DNA of 64,000 bases, taken from positions 372,001-436,000 of the forward strand of contig NZ_PUHY01000006.1 of NCBI RefSeq assembly GCF_002967765.1. Direction: 5' to 3'. Position 1 is the first letter of the stretch, and each line of letters begins with the position of its first letter. The DNA comes from Blastopirellula marina. GTDB taxonomy: Bacteria; Planctomycetota; Planctomycetia; Pirellulales; Pirellulaceae. Positions 44,146 to 53,864 of the stretch are shown here, piece after piece. The notes under the pieces were generated by a model. That model had not been told where the DNA came from, ran no database searches, and saw nothing but the letters and a program-made list of their open reading frames with translations. Made by a program: the position numbers and the translations under genes.

Positions 44146-46488
44146 ATGAATGATGCTCAAGAGCACCGCCCGTTTTCCTTGGAAGGCAACCTAGGAGAGG
44201 ATTTCTATCTCTTAGGTTTTAACGGTCACGAAGGGATCTCAAAGCTTACCAACTTTCAGTTGACACTCGTTTCGCGTCGGCAATCGCAAGACTGCAAGCA
44301 TAAGCCGGAAGAAATTATCAACAAAGAAGCTTCAATTCGCTTCTACGTTGGTGACCAAGAGCGTCATATCAAGGGATACATCAACCGCTTCTCGGCTGAT
44401 TTTCAAGGACACAGCCATGTCGGTTTCCATGCCGAGTTGGTTCCTTGGTTATGGTTTTTGACGCAAACGTCCGATTGCCGGATCTTTGAAGATAAGACTA
44501 TTCCTGAAATCATCGAAGCGGTCTTTAAGAGCCAACCCTTCGCGAGTATCGCGAAGTTCACCAAGAAGCTTAACTACTACTATCCCAAGCTTGAATACTG
44601 TGTTCAATATCGAGAGACCGATTACAACTTCGTCTGCCGATTGATGGAACAAGCCGGTATTTTCTTTTTCTTCGACTCCTCTGGAGATGGCTCGAACAGC
44701 GATCAACTAATCCTGGCCGATCATGAAGGTGCCTACTTTGACGTGATGGAGAGTGAACCGATTCATCGTAGCACTTCGACCGGCACCCATGATCGCGGCC
44801 CAGAAATTACCGACTGGGAACATCGTTACGAGTTTGTTTCCGGGCAGTGGACACATGCAGATCATAATTTCAAAGAACCATACCTCAATTTTGAAACCGA
44901 CGCGAAAACCAAGATCAGTAACACGCTGAGCAGTGAATTCAAAAAGTACGAACTGTACGACTTTCCAGGCGATTTCGTCGACTCTAAGTCCGCTAGTAGT
45001 GGAACAAGTAACGGGGAAGGCGTCGCCACTGTGCGGATTGGCGAAGAAGAGCATTCGTTCGATCGTATTTTCGCCGGAAGTGACTGCCGGTCGTTTTGCG
45101 CTGGAGGCAAATTCAAACTCACGTCGAAGCGGGCAGAAAGCGACAACGGTAAGAAGTTCGCAATTGTTTCCGTCCAACATGTCGGCTCGAATCCGGGATA
45201 CACAACCGGTGTCGCCGAGGGAACCAAGTACTCCAATACATTCACCTGCTTGCCGGAAGACATGGCCTTCAATCCTCCGCGGATTACGCCCCGTCCAACG
45301 GTTTCTGGCATCCAAACGGCCACCGTCATCGGTCCCCAAGGAGAAGAAGTTCATTGCGACGAATACGGGCGCATCAAGTGTTTGTTCCATTGGGCGCGTC
45401 CCAAGAATAGCGACCGCAAGCAGCCCGACGATCAAACCTCGTGCTGGGTTCGCGTTGCTCAAGCCTCAGCTGGTAAGAAGTGGGGGTTCATGTCGATTCC
45501 GCGGATCGGTCAGGAAGTTGTCGTCGATTTTCTCGATGGCAATCCCGATCGGCCCCTCGTGATTGGATCTGTCTACAACGAGATTCAGAAGACGGCTTAC
45601 ACCCTGCCGGATGATAAAGTCAAAACCTACTTCAAGACGAACACGTCACCAGGAGGAGAAGGTTTCAATGAGTTGTTTTTCGACGACAAGAAGGACGCGG
45701 AACGAATCTTCATCCATGCCCAGAGGGACTTCGACAAGCGGATTTTGAACGATTCGCGAACGCTGGTTTTAGGCAACGTCTCGCAGATCATTGGTTCGCA
45801 AAATGGCGATAAGGATAAGACTGGCAAACAACTCGAACGGGTCTACTCTGACAAAGAGATCAACGTAAAACGAAACCAGGTCGAGCACATCGAGGGCAAC
45901 CACACGATGATGATCGGCAACGGCGAAGCCGACAATGGAGGAAATATGGCGTTGGTCGTCGAGAAGCAGGTCGGAATCCTGATTGGCGAAGACGGCATGG
46001 GCCTGACCAACGAAGGAGACGCCAAGACCTGGATCAAAGGTGCGCAACACGTTACCGTGGATGGTGACTGGAAACAAAAGTCAGCATCGCTTGATGTTAC
46101 CGTTGAGGGGAACTCAAAGACAAAAGCCTCATCGGATATAAGTACCGAAGCAGGTCAGGACATCAAAACCAAAGCGGGCATGAATTGGGACGTGGATGCC
46201 GGCATGACAATCAACGTCAAGTCGGGAATGGCCCTCAATATTGAAGCTGGTGCATCACTTTCGCTGAAAGTCGGTGGTAATTTTATCAACATCAACGCAG
46301 CTGGTGTCTTCATTCAAGGAACCTTGGTCAACATCAACAGCGGTGGCTCGGCATCGTCTGCTTCGCCTGGTAGTCCAAGCAGTCCTTCATCGCCAGATAA
46401 GCCAGATCAGAACGTCGAAGAAGCCGATCCGACCGAACCAAACGAAGCCCACAACGAAGAAACCGGCTTCAAGTCAGTTCCTGAATAA
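44146..46488 (+). CDS. vgrG: VgrG, type VI secretion spike protein
   Basis: 780 aa from ATG 44146; TTG 44086 in frame is unlikely. The N-terminal gp27-like part has FSLEGNLGEDFYLLGF, SRRQSQDCKHKPEEI, and the CVQYRETDYNFVCRLMEQAG motif typical of VgrG. The gp5 OB-fold has HCDEYGRIKCLFHW, SCWVRVAQASAGKKWGFMSI and IPRIGQEVVVDFLDGNPDRPLV. The rest is a gp5 C-terminal beta-helix of repeating valine/glycine strands (KSASLDVTVEGNSKTKASS). A Ser/Pro/Glu-rich tail of about 50 residues follows, with no obvious fused effector domain. It lies 49 bp before the PAAR gene, its tip partner. Confidence 0.95.
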   Translation: MNDAQEHRPFSLEGNLGEDFYLLGFNGHEGISKLTNFQLTLVSRRQSQDCKHKPEEIINKEASIRFYVGDQERHIKGYINRFSADFQGHSHVGFHAELVPWLWFLTQTSDCRIFEDKTIPEIIEAVFKSQPFASIAKFTKKLNYYYPKLEYCVQYRETDYNFVCRLMEQAGIFFFFDSSGDGSNSDQLILADHEGAYFDVMESEPIHRSTSTGTHDRGPEITDWEHRYEFVSGQWTHADHNFKEPYLNFETDAKTKISNTLSSEFKKYELYDFPGDFVDSKSASSGTSNGEGVATVRIGEEEHSFDRIFAGSDCRSFCAGGKFKLTSKRAESDNGKKFAIVSVQHVGSNPGYTTGVAEGTKYSNTFTCLPEDMAFNPPRITPRPTVSGIQTATVIGPQGEEVHCDEYGRIKCLFHWARPKNSDRKQPDDQTSCWVRVAQASAGKKWGFMSIPRIGQEVVVDFLDGNPDRPLVIGSVYNEIQKTAYTLPDDKVKTYFKTNTSPGGEGFNELFFDDKKDAERIFIHAQRDFDKRILNDSRTLVLGNVSQIIGSQNGDKDKTGKQLERVYSDKEINVKRNQVEHIEGNHTMMIGNGEADNGGNMALVVEKQVGILIGEDGMGLTNEGDAKTWIKGAQHVTVDGDWKQKSASLDVTVEGNSKTKASSDISTEAGQDIKTKAGMNWDVDAGMTINVKSGMALNIEAGASLSLKVGGNFININAAGVFIQGTLVNINSGGSASSASPGSPSSPSSPDKPDQNVEEADPTEPNEAHNEETGFKSVPE

Positions 46489-46537
46489 ATAGTAAGAAGC
46501 AGACTTTTCCAACCATCGCGCTCATGGGGAAAAAATT

Positions 46538-46828
46538 ATGCCACCAGCAGCTCGCATCTCAGACATGCATACCTGTCCGTTGGTCAACCCTGGCCCCGTG
46601 CCACACGTCGGGGGCCCGGTAGCGATGGGATCACCCAATGTGCTGATCGGCTTTATGCCGGCCGCGCGGGTTGGTGACATGGCCGTGTGCGTGGGCCCAC
46701 CTGATACGATCGCGAAGGGATCGACTTCGGTGATGATCGGCTACATGCCGGCGGCTCGCATGGGAGATACAACTGCCCACGGAGGAGCGATCGCAATGGG
46801 CTTTCCGCAGGTCTTGATCGGCGGCTAA
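46538..46828 (+). CDS. PAAR-domain tip protein
   Basis: 96 aa with GGGGAAAAAA upstream. The whole protein is one PAAR domain with the repeated PAAR-x-GD signature (MPPAARISDMHTC, MPAARVGDMAVC, MPAARMGDTTAHGG) and metal-binding His/Cys. It sharpens the VgrG spike and can carry effector extensions, but here has none, so cargo would bind non-covalently or via adaptors. It ends at a perfect bidirectional terminator. Confidence 0.95.
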   Translation: MPPAARISDMHTCPLVNPGPVPHVGGPVAMGSPNVLIGFMPAARVGDMAVCVGPPDTIAKGSTSVMIGYMPAARMGDTTAHGGAIAMGFPQVLIGG

Positions 46829-46858
46829 CGAGCGTCCGCCTGACAACCGAAGTAACAT

Positions 46859-46894
46859 GAAAGAAAGCCGCTAATCACTTAGCGGCTTTCTTTC
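46859..46894. terminator. perfect bidirectional terminator after the PAAR gene
   Basis: A 16-bp perfect inverted repeat, GAAAGAAAGCCGCTAA/TTAGCGGCTTTCTTTC, has a 4-nt loop and lies between the convergent PAAR and FHA genes. Confidence 0.85.
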
Positions 46895-46940
46895 GTGGAT
46901 TGAAGAGGCGTGTCGATCACTTCGATTCAGCCGAGTGACC

Positions 46941-48158
46941 TTAGCCGACTAATTCGGGTGGGCAAGGCAAGCCGAGGGTTCGCCAAGTGCGAATCTCTTG
47001 GTCGTTCTTAAAGATCACCCAGCGAGAGCCTCGCTCGATCTCCAGCAAGATCGCTGAAATGCCGTCGAGAAAGCCATAATTTGTAAACTGGCCATCTGAG
47101 TACAAGTGATTCAGAAGCTCAGCAGGGCTCGCTAATTCGTTAGTCAGTCGATAAGCCAAGCTGACAAAATCAAGCTTATTCAACCGGCTCGTCATGCAGA
47201 TCAATGCGTCCTGGCCCCACGACTGACGCATAATGCCATGGAACGCCGCGACATCCTGCTTGGCAATCAATAACTGTGTACTCGATATCTGTACGGCCCC
47301 GGCAGCCATCGCCTCCTGATAAAAGCCAGGCTGCTGCTGCGGCTGCATTCGTCCGTAGTTGACTATCGCGTACAGAAATCGATTCTGCCCGATAAAGTCC
47401 GCCACATCTGTAGGTGGCTTCACTTCGTTCCGGGGACAGAAGTATGTCATGCCGGATGGAGCGAGACGCGTTTCGTAACGCATCTGCAGTCCTTGGGCGA
47501 GTTCCGCGGCCGAGAGCGATCGTTGTGGAAGCGAAGGATTGCTGATCATGCTCTGGGGCTGAAGTTCCTTACCGGAAACCGATTCTTGCGAAATTGGTTC
47601 GGGGCGATTGTCAACGTAGTCACTTCCCAAACCAGCATTACGGCGGGCGTTCTTAAATGTGTGACTACTCAATCGCGGGTAGTTTTGAACGTTCTTCGAA
47701 TCGTGCTTCGCATTCTGTTTTGCTTGGAAGAACGGATTGTTCTCTGGGGCAATCGATTCGGTGCGATCATATTCCAACGGGAACACACCGGATGACTGGC
47801 CAGCTTGCCCTGCCGTCTGCGGTGGTGCGATACCGCCGGAAGTCTCCCCGGGCAGATCGCTCAGCATGACGACTTGGAATTGGGTCTTTCCAGCGACGAT
47901 GACATCACCATCGTAAAGCTGGATCGCGGTGCCAACTTTTGCACCGTTGACGAAGGTACCGTTACGGCTCTGCAGGTCCTTTAAGATGACCTGATTTCCT
48001 TCACGTGCGATCGAGAAATGAACACCAGAGAGGTGGGGATCGTCAGGCACGGTGAGCTCAGACTTAGGTGTCCGACCTACGCGCACCACTTGTGAGGCAT
48101 CCAGCCATACACGCCGGTTGCCGTAGTTTGTCGAGTAAATTTGAAGCGCTAGTCGCAA
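46941..48158 (-). CDS. second FHA - DUF4123-like protein
   Basis: 405 aa from a TTG start at 48158, supported by CGGAG 9 bp upstream. The FHA domain (about 1-95) reads VVRVGRTPKSEL, LSGVHFSIAREGNQVILKDLQSRNGTFV in outline, with the Arg, Ser, His and Asn of the phosphothreonine site. A disordered Gln/Asn/Ser-rich linker follows. The C-terminal domain (about 230-405) has FLYAIVNYG, SWGQDALICMTSRLNKLDFVSLAY, FLDGISAILLEI and SRWVIFKNDQEIRTW, in the same order as the DUF4123-like domain of the larger FHA protein near 27 kb. It is directly downstream of the Ser/Thr kinase gene on the same strand, 185 bp away. Confidence 0.8.
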   Translation of the reverse strand: MRLALQIYSTNYGNRRVWLDASQVVRVGRTPKSELTVPDDPHLSGVHFSIAREGNQVILKDLQSRNGTFVNGAKVGTAIQLYDGDVIVAGKTQFQVVMLSDLPGETSGGIAPPQTAGQAGQSSGVFPLEYDRTESIAPENNPFFQAKQNAKHDSKNVQNYPRLSSHTFKNARRNAGLGSDYVDNRPEPISQESVSGKELQPQSMISNPSLPQRSLSAAELAQGLQMRYETRLAPSGMTYFCPRNEVKPPTDVADFIGQNRFLYAIVNYGRMQPQQQPGFYQEAMAAGAVQISSTQLLIAKQDVAAFHGIMRQSWGQDALICMTSRLNKLDFVSLAYRLTNELASPAELLNHLYSDGQFTNYGFLDGISAILLEIERGSRWVIFKNDQEIRTWRTLGLPCPPELVG

Positions 48159-48343
48159 TTAACGAATCTCCGTGAGCAGAGGAAGATCGCTTGCCCAGAT
48201 CTCCAATAACCCCTCATCTAATTATCCAACAAGAGCGAATCGGAGTTGCAGGGTTTTTTGGGATTTGCCACCTGATTTCGGAAAATTACATAAATAGGGC
48301 AGCAAATTGCTCAATGCATCCAGATAGATCGATGCGACCAACG

Positions 48344-51300
48344 CTATCGCTGATTGGCTGTCGCATCAGTGATTGCCACGTTTTGCTGCTCCGGAGTCAT
48401 CTCGGTCGAGAACCATAGAATGGCCTGACGATCGAGTGATGACGTTAGTAGCATACGATTGTCCGGTGAGAAGACAATCGAGGAGATCGCTTTACGGTGT
48501 CCCTTCAGCGGAACAAATTCCTGCACCACTAGCGATGACTTTCCAGATTGATCGTCCTTGGCAGCACCCACATCGGTTTGTTCGACAAACCAGACAGTTA
48601 GTGCGCCATCCGAACTTCCCGTCACAAGCCGCTGTCCGTCCGTCGAGAATGCCGCTCCGGTCACCTCTGTTGAGTGCCCAGGCAGTTCACGAGGCTTGGT
48701 TGTCGCAACTTTGTCCATGGGAACGTCTGCCCACAGACGAACTAATTTGTCTGTGCTTGTGGCTGCGATCCGCATTCCTTGACTAGAGACGGCTAAGCTG
48801 ACAAATTGCCCCCGATGTGTGGCAAACGGTTCACCAACTGGCTTCCCGGAAGTCGGATCGTAAATTCGTAAACTACCAATAAGCTCTTCTCCACTTCCGG
48901 CTTGCTTCTGCATGGCACTGGTTGCCACAAGTAGGTTTCGTTTGCCTTCGCCTGGCAGCCAAGTCAACGCGTCGACCTCGCCACCTGCACTGCTCCATGG
49001 CGGTCGAGCTTCTGCTTTCGTCAGATCAATCACGGTGACTTCCTCGCCACTGCCACCGACGGCCAGCATGTTGCCAGCCAGGGTGGCACCTTGCAGCGAT
49101 TGGTAGCCAACGTCGAACACGTTAACTAGCTTGCCTGATGCCGCATCCCAAGTCCGCACCAAACCATCGAGATGCACAGTGACGACTTTCTGGTCGTCAG
49201 CGAAGAAATCGGCAAAAATCACGGGCCGCGTCGTGGAAAGGCGGGCAGTATTCGTACCGGTATTCGACTCCCATAATTCGACATCCCGATTGTAGTAAGT
49301 CACCATGATATGTTTGTCGTCGCTCGGCAGCGAATCCACGCGAGCGATATGACGTTCACCAAGGCGCGAACCGGCATCGCCAATCTGAGCATGATTCCAA
49401 ACTTCAAAATCATCTTTACCAACTTCCCAGCGGCCGACATCGGTCCCATCCTCTGATCGGGCAAGGACAAAATACATAACTTGATTGTCTTTTGAGAGCG
49501 AAGGGAACGTGACACGGCTTTCGCTGGAAACCTTCTTGATAAGCTTCTGAGTTTTCAAATCGTACAAGCAGACCTGTGAAGGACCATGTCCGGTGGCACC
49601 TTCTAACTTGTGATAGACCACGGCAGCTTGCGTTAAGTCTGGCGAGACTGAGAACAGCAAGAATGGCGAGCCAGATTCGGTCGCAGGGAAATCGAAGACG
49701 TGCTCATCTTTGATGAAATCAACCATCGCCAAGGCACCTTTGGCGGAGGAGATCGGATTCCCAATCATCAAGACACTATCCGATTGAAACGCAATTTGCT
49801 TCACACCGGCGGCGTCCATTTGCCAGACTGGCTCTTCAGGTAGTTGCTTGTCCTCAGAGTTTGGCATTTTATGGACTTGGACCCACACCGGCGTCAGCAG
49901 CGCCAGGTACTTTCCGCCAGGCGATACCGCAAGTGACATGATCTGATTGGTTTCGACTTTGCACTCGACGTCGAATCCAGGCTTTCCATTGGTATGAGCA
50001 GAGCGAATCATGGTTTGCAGGTTACCGTTTTCGCCTGCAACGGCCTCGACAAAGACGAACTGCTCGGTGTCAGGAATCGCAGCAATGCGACGCGAACCAC
50101 CAAGCGTATCCTTATGCCAGATGATGTTCTGCTTCTTAATGTCCCAAACATCGACACCGGCACTTGGGTCTGCGGTTAGCAAATAGTCGCCAGTCCCGGA
50201 GGGAATGGCCATGGCCTGTTCGGCGAAGTTTTGTCGGTCCCAATCCCCAATACGCAGTGTCACCTGAGGCTGATCACTCTGCGAAGCAGAATTCCAGACC
50301 TTCGCGGCGCCAGTACGATCGCCGGTGATAAACTTGGTCCCATCATCCGAGAAGCCAGCCCAGAGCACGCTGGCTGGCAGTTCTACGTCCAGTTGATCTT
50401 CGTACGTTTCATAGTTCCAGAAACGCGCGGTTTGATCTTCCGATGCCGAGACGATCTCAGGCTTCGATGGATGGAAAGCACAATCCAATACGGCACCGCG
50501 ATGACCACGTAGCGTTTTATAGTGCTTCATTGCTCCGATCTGCGGATCAACATCCAGCAACATGACCGAACCATCCACCAAGGCGACCGCAAGTTGTTTG
50601 CGATCATGATTGAACCGTAACTGATTAACTTGCGATGGAAGCGACATCGTTGTTTCACTTCCCTTCGGTCCGCCATCCCAAACAAGGAGGCTTCCGTCCG
50701 ACAAGGCCAGCACGACGCGATCGTCTGATAGGTACTGACAATGCTCTGCTGGATCGTCGAGTTGAAGTTCGGCGATGATATCGTTGTTCTCATCAGCAGT
50801 ACGTCGGCGAACCATGTATCGGCCGTCATATTCCTGAGTTTGCAAATACTCTTTGCCATTGGGCGAGACAGCAATGTCATACATGCTCATGGCCGTCAAA
50901 GCGGTCACCGCTTCTTTTGACTTGCTGTTTGCTCGGTAAATAAAACCGCCTGCTGCGACGTAGACGTCGTCATTCTTCGGCGAGCCGAATTCGATCGAAC
51001 GCACTTCGCGATACGGGAAGTATTTGTCGAGGCCTGGCAGATCGACCAGCGAAGGTTCTCCCTTAAGGCCCCATGTCATCAGGTGTTTGCGTGAATGATC
51101 GGTACCAATCCAAAGTTCTTTGCTATCGGGTGAGAACTTGAGCACCGTGATGCGACAATCAGGGATAGCGAGATGGACAGGTTTGGCGTTTTCGATTGGT
51201 TCGCCAGTAGGATACATGTAGATTCCATCCCCATTAGTACCAATGGCTGTCCATTTACCGTCACTAGAAATATCAACCGAAGTTGCAATGCGATTGAAGG

Positions 51301-53695
51301 TGGCATGCGGTACGTTCGGATGGCAAAGATAGGCCAGGTGATTCCATTCCCATCCCCGATACTCTTGAGGAACCTTTTCAAGCAGATTGAGGGCCGCGGA
51401 AATATCGTTGGATTCCACTTTCGATTGAGCGAGCCCCACTTCGGAGAACATCCCGGCAAAGTCCGCGAGTTTCTTTTGCAGGCGAACGTCGATCAGAGCG
51501 TCTTGCAGTTTGGCTTGCTCGACCTTAAGTGCGTCTGCCAGTTCGTTGGCCGTTTGTAAATTCTTAACCGCGATGCCCTCTTGTCGCTTAGCTTCCGCTT
51601 CGGCGATACGCGCTTTGTCGGCTTCGTCGTTGGCACGTGTCGCCTCGTCGTTGGCACGATCTCGTTCGACCTTAGCGGCAGCCTCAGCGTCGCGAGCTTT
51701 CTGAGCTTCGTCATTCGCGCGATCGCGTTCCCCTTTCGCCAACGCCTCGGCGGTAACTGCCCGTTCACGTTGGGCGTTGATCAGGAAAAGCCCGACGCCG
51801 GCACCGATCAAGGCAAACATGAGCGACGCAACAGCAATCCAGCGAGCCATCTTCGCATTGCGAGCAGTCCGTTCGGCATCTGCCTTTGCTTTCTTAAGCG
51901 CCGTGTAAATCGGCTCTTCGTCGGCGTCGTCAGGCCCGACCAGCTGAAGCCCGAGGTCGAAGTCGGCCTTCTTCAGCGCACATTGAGCGTATTCCAAGCG
52001 AGCCTCACGGACACCTTTGTCCGCAGCATCGTTCTCGCTCCACAGCTTTAAAGCATCTTCAAAGCCGAACATTGCCCGTGAGAATAACTCGTAGTTATCC
52101 GTCTCTTTCGCGGTTTCGAGCTCTTTCTGAGCGTTGTTGGTTAGCTCGATACTCTGGGCGGTCGATTGATACTTGCGTATTTCTTCCTGTAGCAAGGCAA
52201 CCGAGTTGAACCGCAACTTGGGCGAAGTGGCCATCGCCTTTAGCGCGATGTTCTTAAGTCGGCTGGTCGTATCCGAGCGAACGATCACGTTTTGAGCCGC
52301 AGCGACTAGACACTCGGTAATGGACGATGCAGCGTGTGGCGGGAAGCCTGTCACGATCTCGTAAAGCATCGCCCCCAGCAGATAGATATCGCTACACTTG
52401 CCAATCCGTTCAAGCGGGCCTTTAGCCATTTCAGGTGCCATGTAAGCCGGAGTTCCCCCCATGGTGAACTCTTCTTTTCGGCTAAGGTCGACAGCCAATC
52501 CCCAGTCCATCACGAGCACTTCACCGTACTCACCAAGCATGACGTTCTCAGGCTTCAAGTCGCGGTGAATGACATTCCTCGAATGAGCAAATGCTACGGC
52601 GTCGGCGACCTTAAGAATGATCTCCAGGTTCTCAACTTCCGACTTGTTGCGAATCACCTTGTGCCACTCGGTTCCGGTGACGCACTTCATCGAATAGAAC
52701 AGCGTACCGTCTTCGGTCTGCCCGAGCTCGTGAATCGGCACGATGTTTGGGTGATCGAGATGCCCAGTGATCACGGCTTCACTCAGGAACTTAGCACGAT
52801 CATCCTCGCGCTGTCCGATATCTCGTTTCAGCGTTTTGACAGCAACGCGGCGACGGAGCGCTTTCTGTTTGGCGGCATAGACAACTCCCATGCCTCCTTT
52901 GCCGATCTGATTGATAATGGCATAGTCCGACCCTTCTTCCTGGTCGGAAAGAACTCGGCGGCGCAGATCGACCCCCAGTTCCTTCGCTTTGCTGACTGTC
53001 GCAGTCCGCATCGTTTCCATCGGCGAACCTTCGCCGGTTCCCCAGTATCGTTTGACATCGCTAGGCGAAAGTGGCTTGGAACCAAAGGTAACGTGTAAAT
53101 CTTCCTGACTAGCCGGACGATTACTCTCGTCGATATCGATCGTCTGACCGTAGTCCGCATCTTCCCCTGTCTGGTCGTCGAGCTCCAGCGTTTGCATGTA
53201 CTCGCTACTGCCGCCTGCGGGAAGCTCGATGGTGGCTTGATTGTTGACGTCCGCATCTTCCAGATTTGCCGTCTTCGTCGGATCGTCCGCGCCTGGCAAC
53301 TTATCCGAGGCAATCGTGGCAGAGGTATCTTCGATGCCAAATTCGATCGTCTGACCAAGATCGGCATTACCGGCTTTATTCAGAAATTCTTCGCCCACCT
53401 GGGCCGCGTTGGGAAGATCGATCGTTTGATTTGTGTCGTCTGGCGAAGGTTGCTCGCTGTCTTCAATCTGAACCGTCGAACCTTCCGTTGTCAGTTCGAA
53501 CTCTTCAAAGGTCTGTTCAGGAGTGCCTGGCTGGGGTACGTCAGCAGCGTCGAGATTGAGCGTTACGGAATTATCATCATCTTCCTTACCAGCGGAACTA
53601 CCCTCCCATTTCGCATCGCAGTAGGGGCAAAAACCTGCCACTTGCTGAAAGCTGGGCAATTCAGCATGGCATTTAGGGCATTTGAAATCTGACAT
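48344..53695 (-). CDS. membrane Ser/Thr protein kinase with zinc ribbon and WD40 repeats
   Basis: 1783 aa. The N-terminal zinc ribbon has Cys6, Cys9, Cys23 and Cys26. Residues 40-190 are acidic and carry six T-[IL]-x-[LIF] motifs (Thr45, 91, 116, 155, 169, 185). The Hanks-type kinase (about 256-515) has Lys285, HRD with Asp379, DWG (Asp397, in place of DFG), and APE, so it should be active. One membrane helix lies near 616-637, then a charged Ala/Glu/Lys/Arg/Asp/Asn-rich coiled coil with ERDRANDEA repeats, then WD40/propeller repeats (GHRGAVLDCAFHP, GHSTEVTGAAFS, GHRKAISSIVFS). It should sense an extracytoplasmic ligand through the propeller and phosphorylate cytoplasmic targets; the neighbouring FHA proteins are candidate readers. 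Confidence 0.92.
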   Translation of the reverse strand: MSDFKCPKCHAELPSFQQVAGFCPYCDAKWEGSSAGKEDDDNSVTLNLDAADVPQPGTPEQTFEEFELTTEGSTVQIEDSEQPSPDDTNQTIDLPNAAQVGEEFLNKAGNADLGQTIEFGIEDTSATIASDKLPGADDPTKTANLEDADVNNQATIELPAGGSSEYMQTLELDDQTGEDADYGQTIDIDESNRPASQEDLHVTFGSKPLSPSDVKRYWGTGEGSPMETMRTATVSKAKELGVDLRRRVLSDQEEGSDYAIINQIGKGGMGVVYAAKQKALRRRVAVKTLKRDIGQREDDRAKFLSEAVITGHLDHPNIVPIHELGQTEDGTLFYSMKCVTGTEWHKVIRNKSEVENLEIILKVADAVAFAHSRNVIHRDLKPENVMLGEYGEVLVMDWGLAVDLSRKEEFTMGGTPAYMAPEMAKGPLERIGKCSDIYLLGAMLYEIVTGFPPHAASSITECLVAAAQNVIVRSDTTSRLKNIALKAMATSPKLRFNSVALLQEEIRKYQSTAQSIELTNNAQKELETAKETDNYELFSRAMFGFEDALKLWSENDAADKGVREARLEYAQCALKKADFDLGLQLVGPDDADEEPIYTALKKAKADAERTARNAKMARWIAVASLMFALIGAGVGLFLINAQRERAVTAEALAKGERDRANDEAQKARDAEAAAKVERDRANDEATRANDEADKARIAEAEAKRQEGIAVKNLQTANELADALKVEQAKLQDALIDVRLQKKLADFAGMFSEVGLAQSKVESNDISAALNLLEKVPQEYRGWEWNHLAYLCHPNVPHATFNRIATSVDISSDGKWTAIGTNGDGIYMYPTGEPIENAKPVHLAIPDCRITVLKFSPDSKELWIGTDHSRKHLMTWGLKGEPSLVDLPGLDKYFPYREVRSIEFGSPKNDDVYVAAGGFIYRANSKSKEAVTALTAMSMYDIAVSPNGKEYLQTQEYDGRYMVRRRTADENNDIIAELQLDDPAEHCQYLSDDRVVLALSDGSLLVWDGGPKGSETTMSLPSQVNQLRFNHDRKQLAVALVDGSVMLLDVDPQIGAMKHYKTLRGHRGAVLDCAFHPSKPEIVSASEDQTARFWNYETYEDQLDVELPASVLWAGFSDDGTKFITGDRTGAAKVWNSASQSDQPQVTLRIGDWDRQNFAEQAMAIPSGTGDYLLTADPSAGVDVWDIKKQNIIWHKDTLGGSRRIAAIPDTEQFVFVEAVAGENGNLQTMIRSAHTNGKPGFDVECKVETNQIMSLAVSPGGKYLALLTPVWVQVHKMPNSEDKQLPEEPVWQMDAAGVKQIAFQSDSVLMIGNPISSAKGALAMVDFIKDEHVFDFPATESGSPFLLFSVSPDLTQAAVVYHKLEGATGHGPSQVCLYDLKTQKLIKKVSSESRVTFPSLSKDNQVMYFVLARSEDGTDVGRWEVGKDDFEVWNHAQIGDAGSRLGERHIARVDSLPSDDKHIMVTYYNRDVELWESNTGTNTARLSTTRPVIFADFFADDQKVVTVHLDGLVRTWDAASGKLVNVFDVGYQSLQGATLAGNMLAVGGSGEEVTVIDLTKAEARPPWSSAGGEVDALTWLPGEGKRNLLVATSAMQKQAGSGEELIGSLRIYDPTSGKPVGEPFATHRGQFVSLAVSSQGMRIAATSTDKLVRLWADVPMDKVATTKPRELPGHSTEVTGAAFSTDGQRLVTGSSDGALTVWFVEQTDVGAAKDDQSGKSSLVVQEFVPLKGHRKAISSIVFSPDNRMLLTSSLDRQAILWFSTEMTPEQQNVAITDATANQR

Positions 53696-53806
53696 GAAGA
53701 AGGTCCCCGATTCGATGCACTCGCGAGCCTGCGTCCATAAACGGTCGCAGGACTCTACCGATTCGTTAGAAACGGCATAATCCCAACGGTTGGATGATAA
53801 CGCGCC

Positions 53807-53836
53807 GCAAGCCCGTCCCCAAGGAAGCGGGCTTGC
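53807..53836 (-). terminator. hairpin between the giant LEPR-XLL gene and the kinase gene
   Basis: A 9-bp perfect stem, GCAAGCCCG/CGGGCTTGC with a 12-nt loop, lies about 30 bp after the stop of the giant gene (minus strand). No T run follows on either strand, so termination is uncertain. Confidence 0.35.
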
Positions 53837-53864
53837 CGGTACGCTTCTTTAACCTAGATTACGA

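Noticed and set aside
51590-51760. Repeated short DNA units that look like a minisatellite
   Set aside because: They encode the ERDRANDEA coiled-coil repeats of the kinase, so the repetition is explained by the protein.
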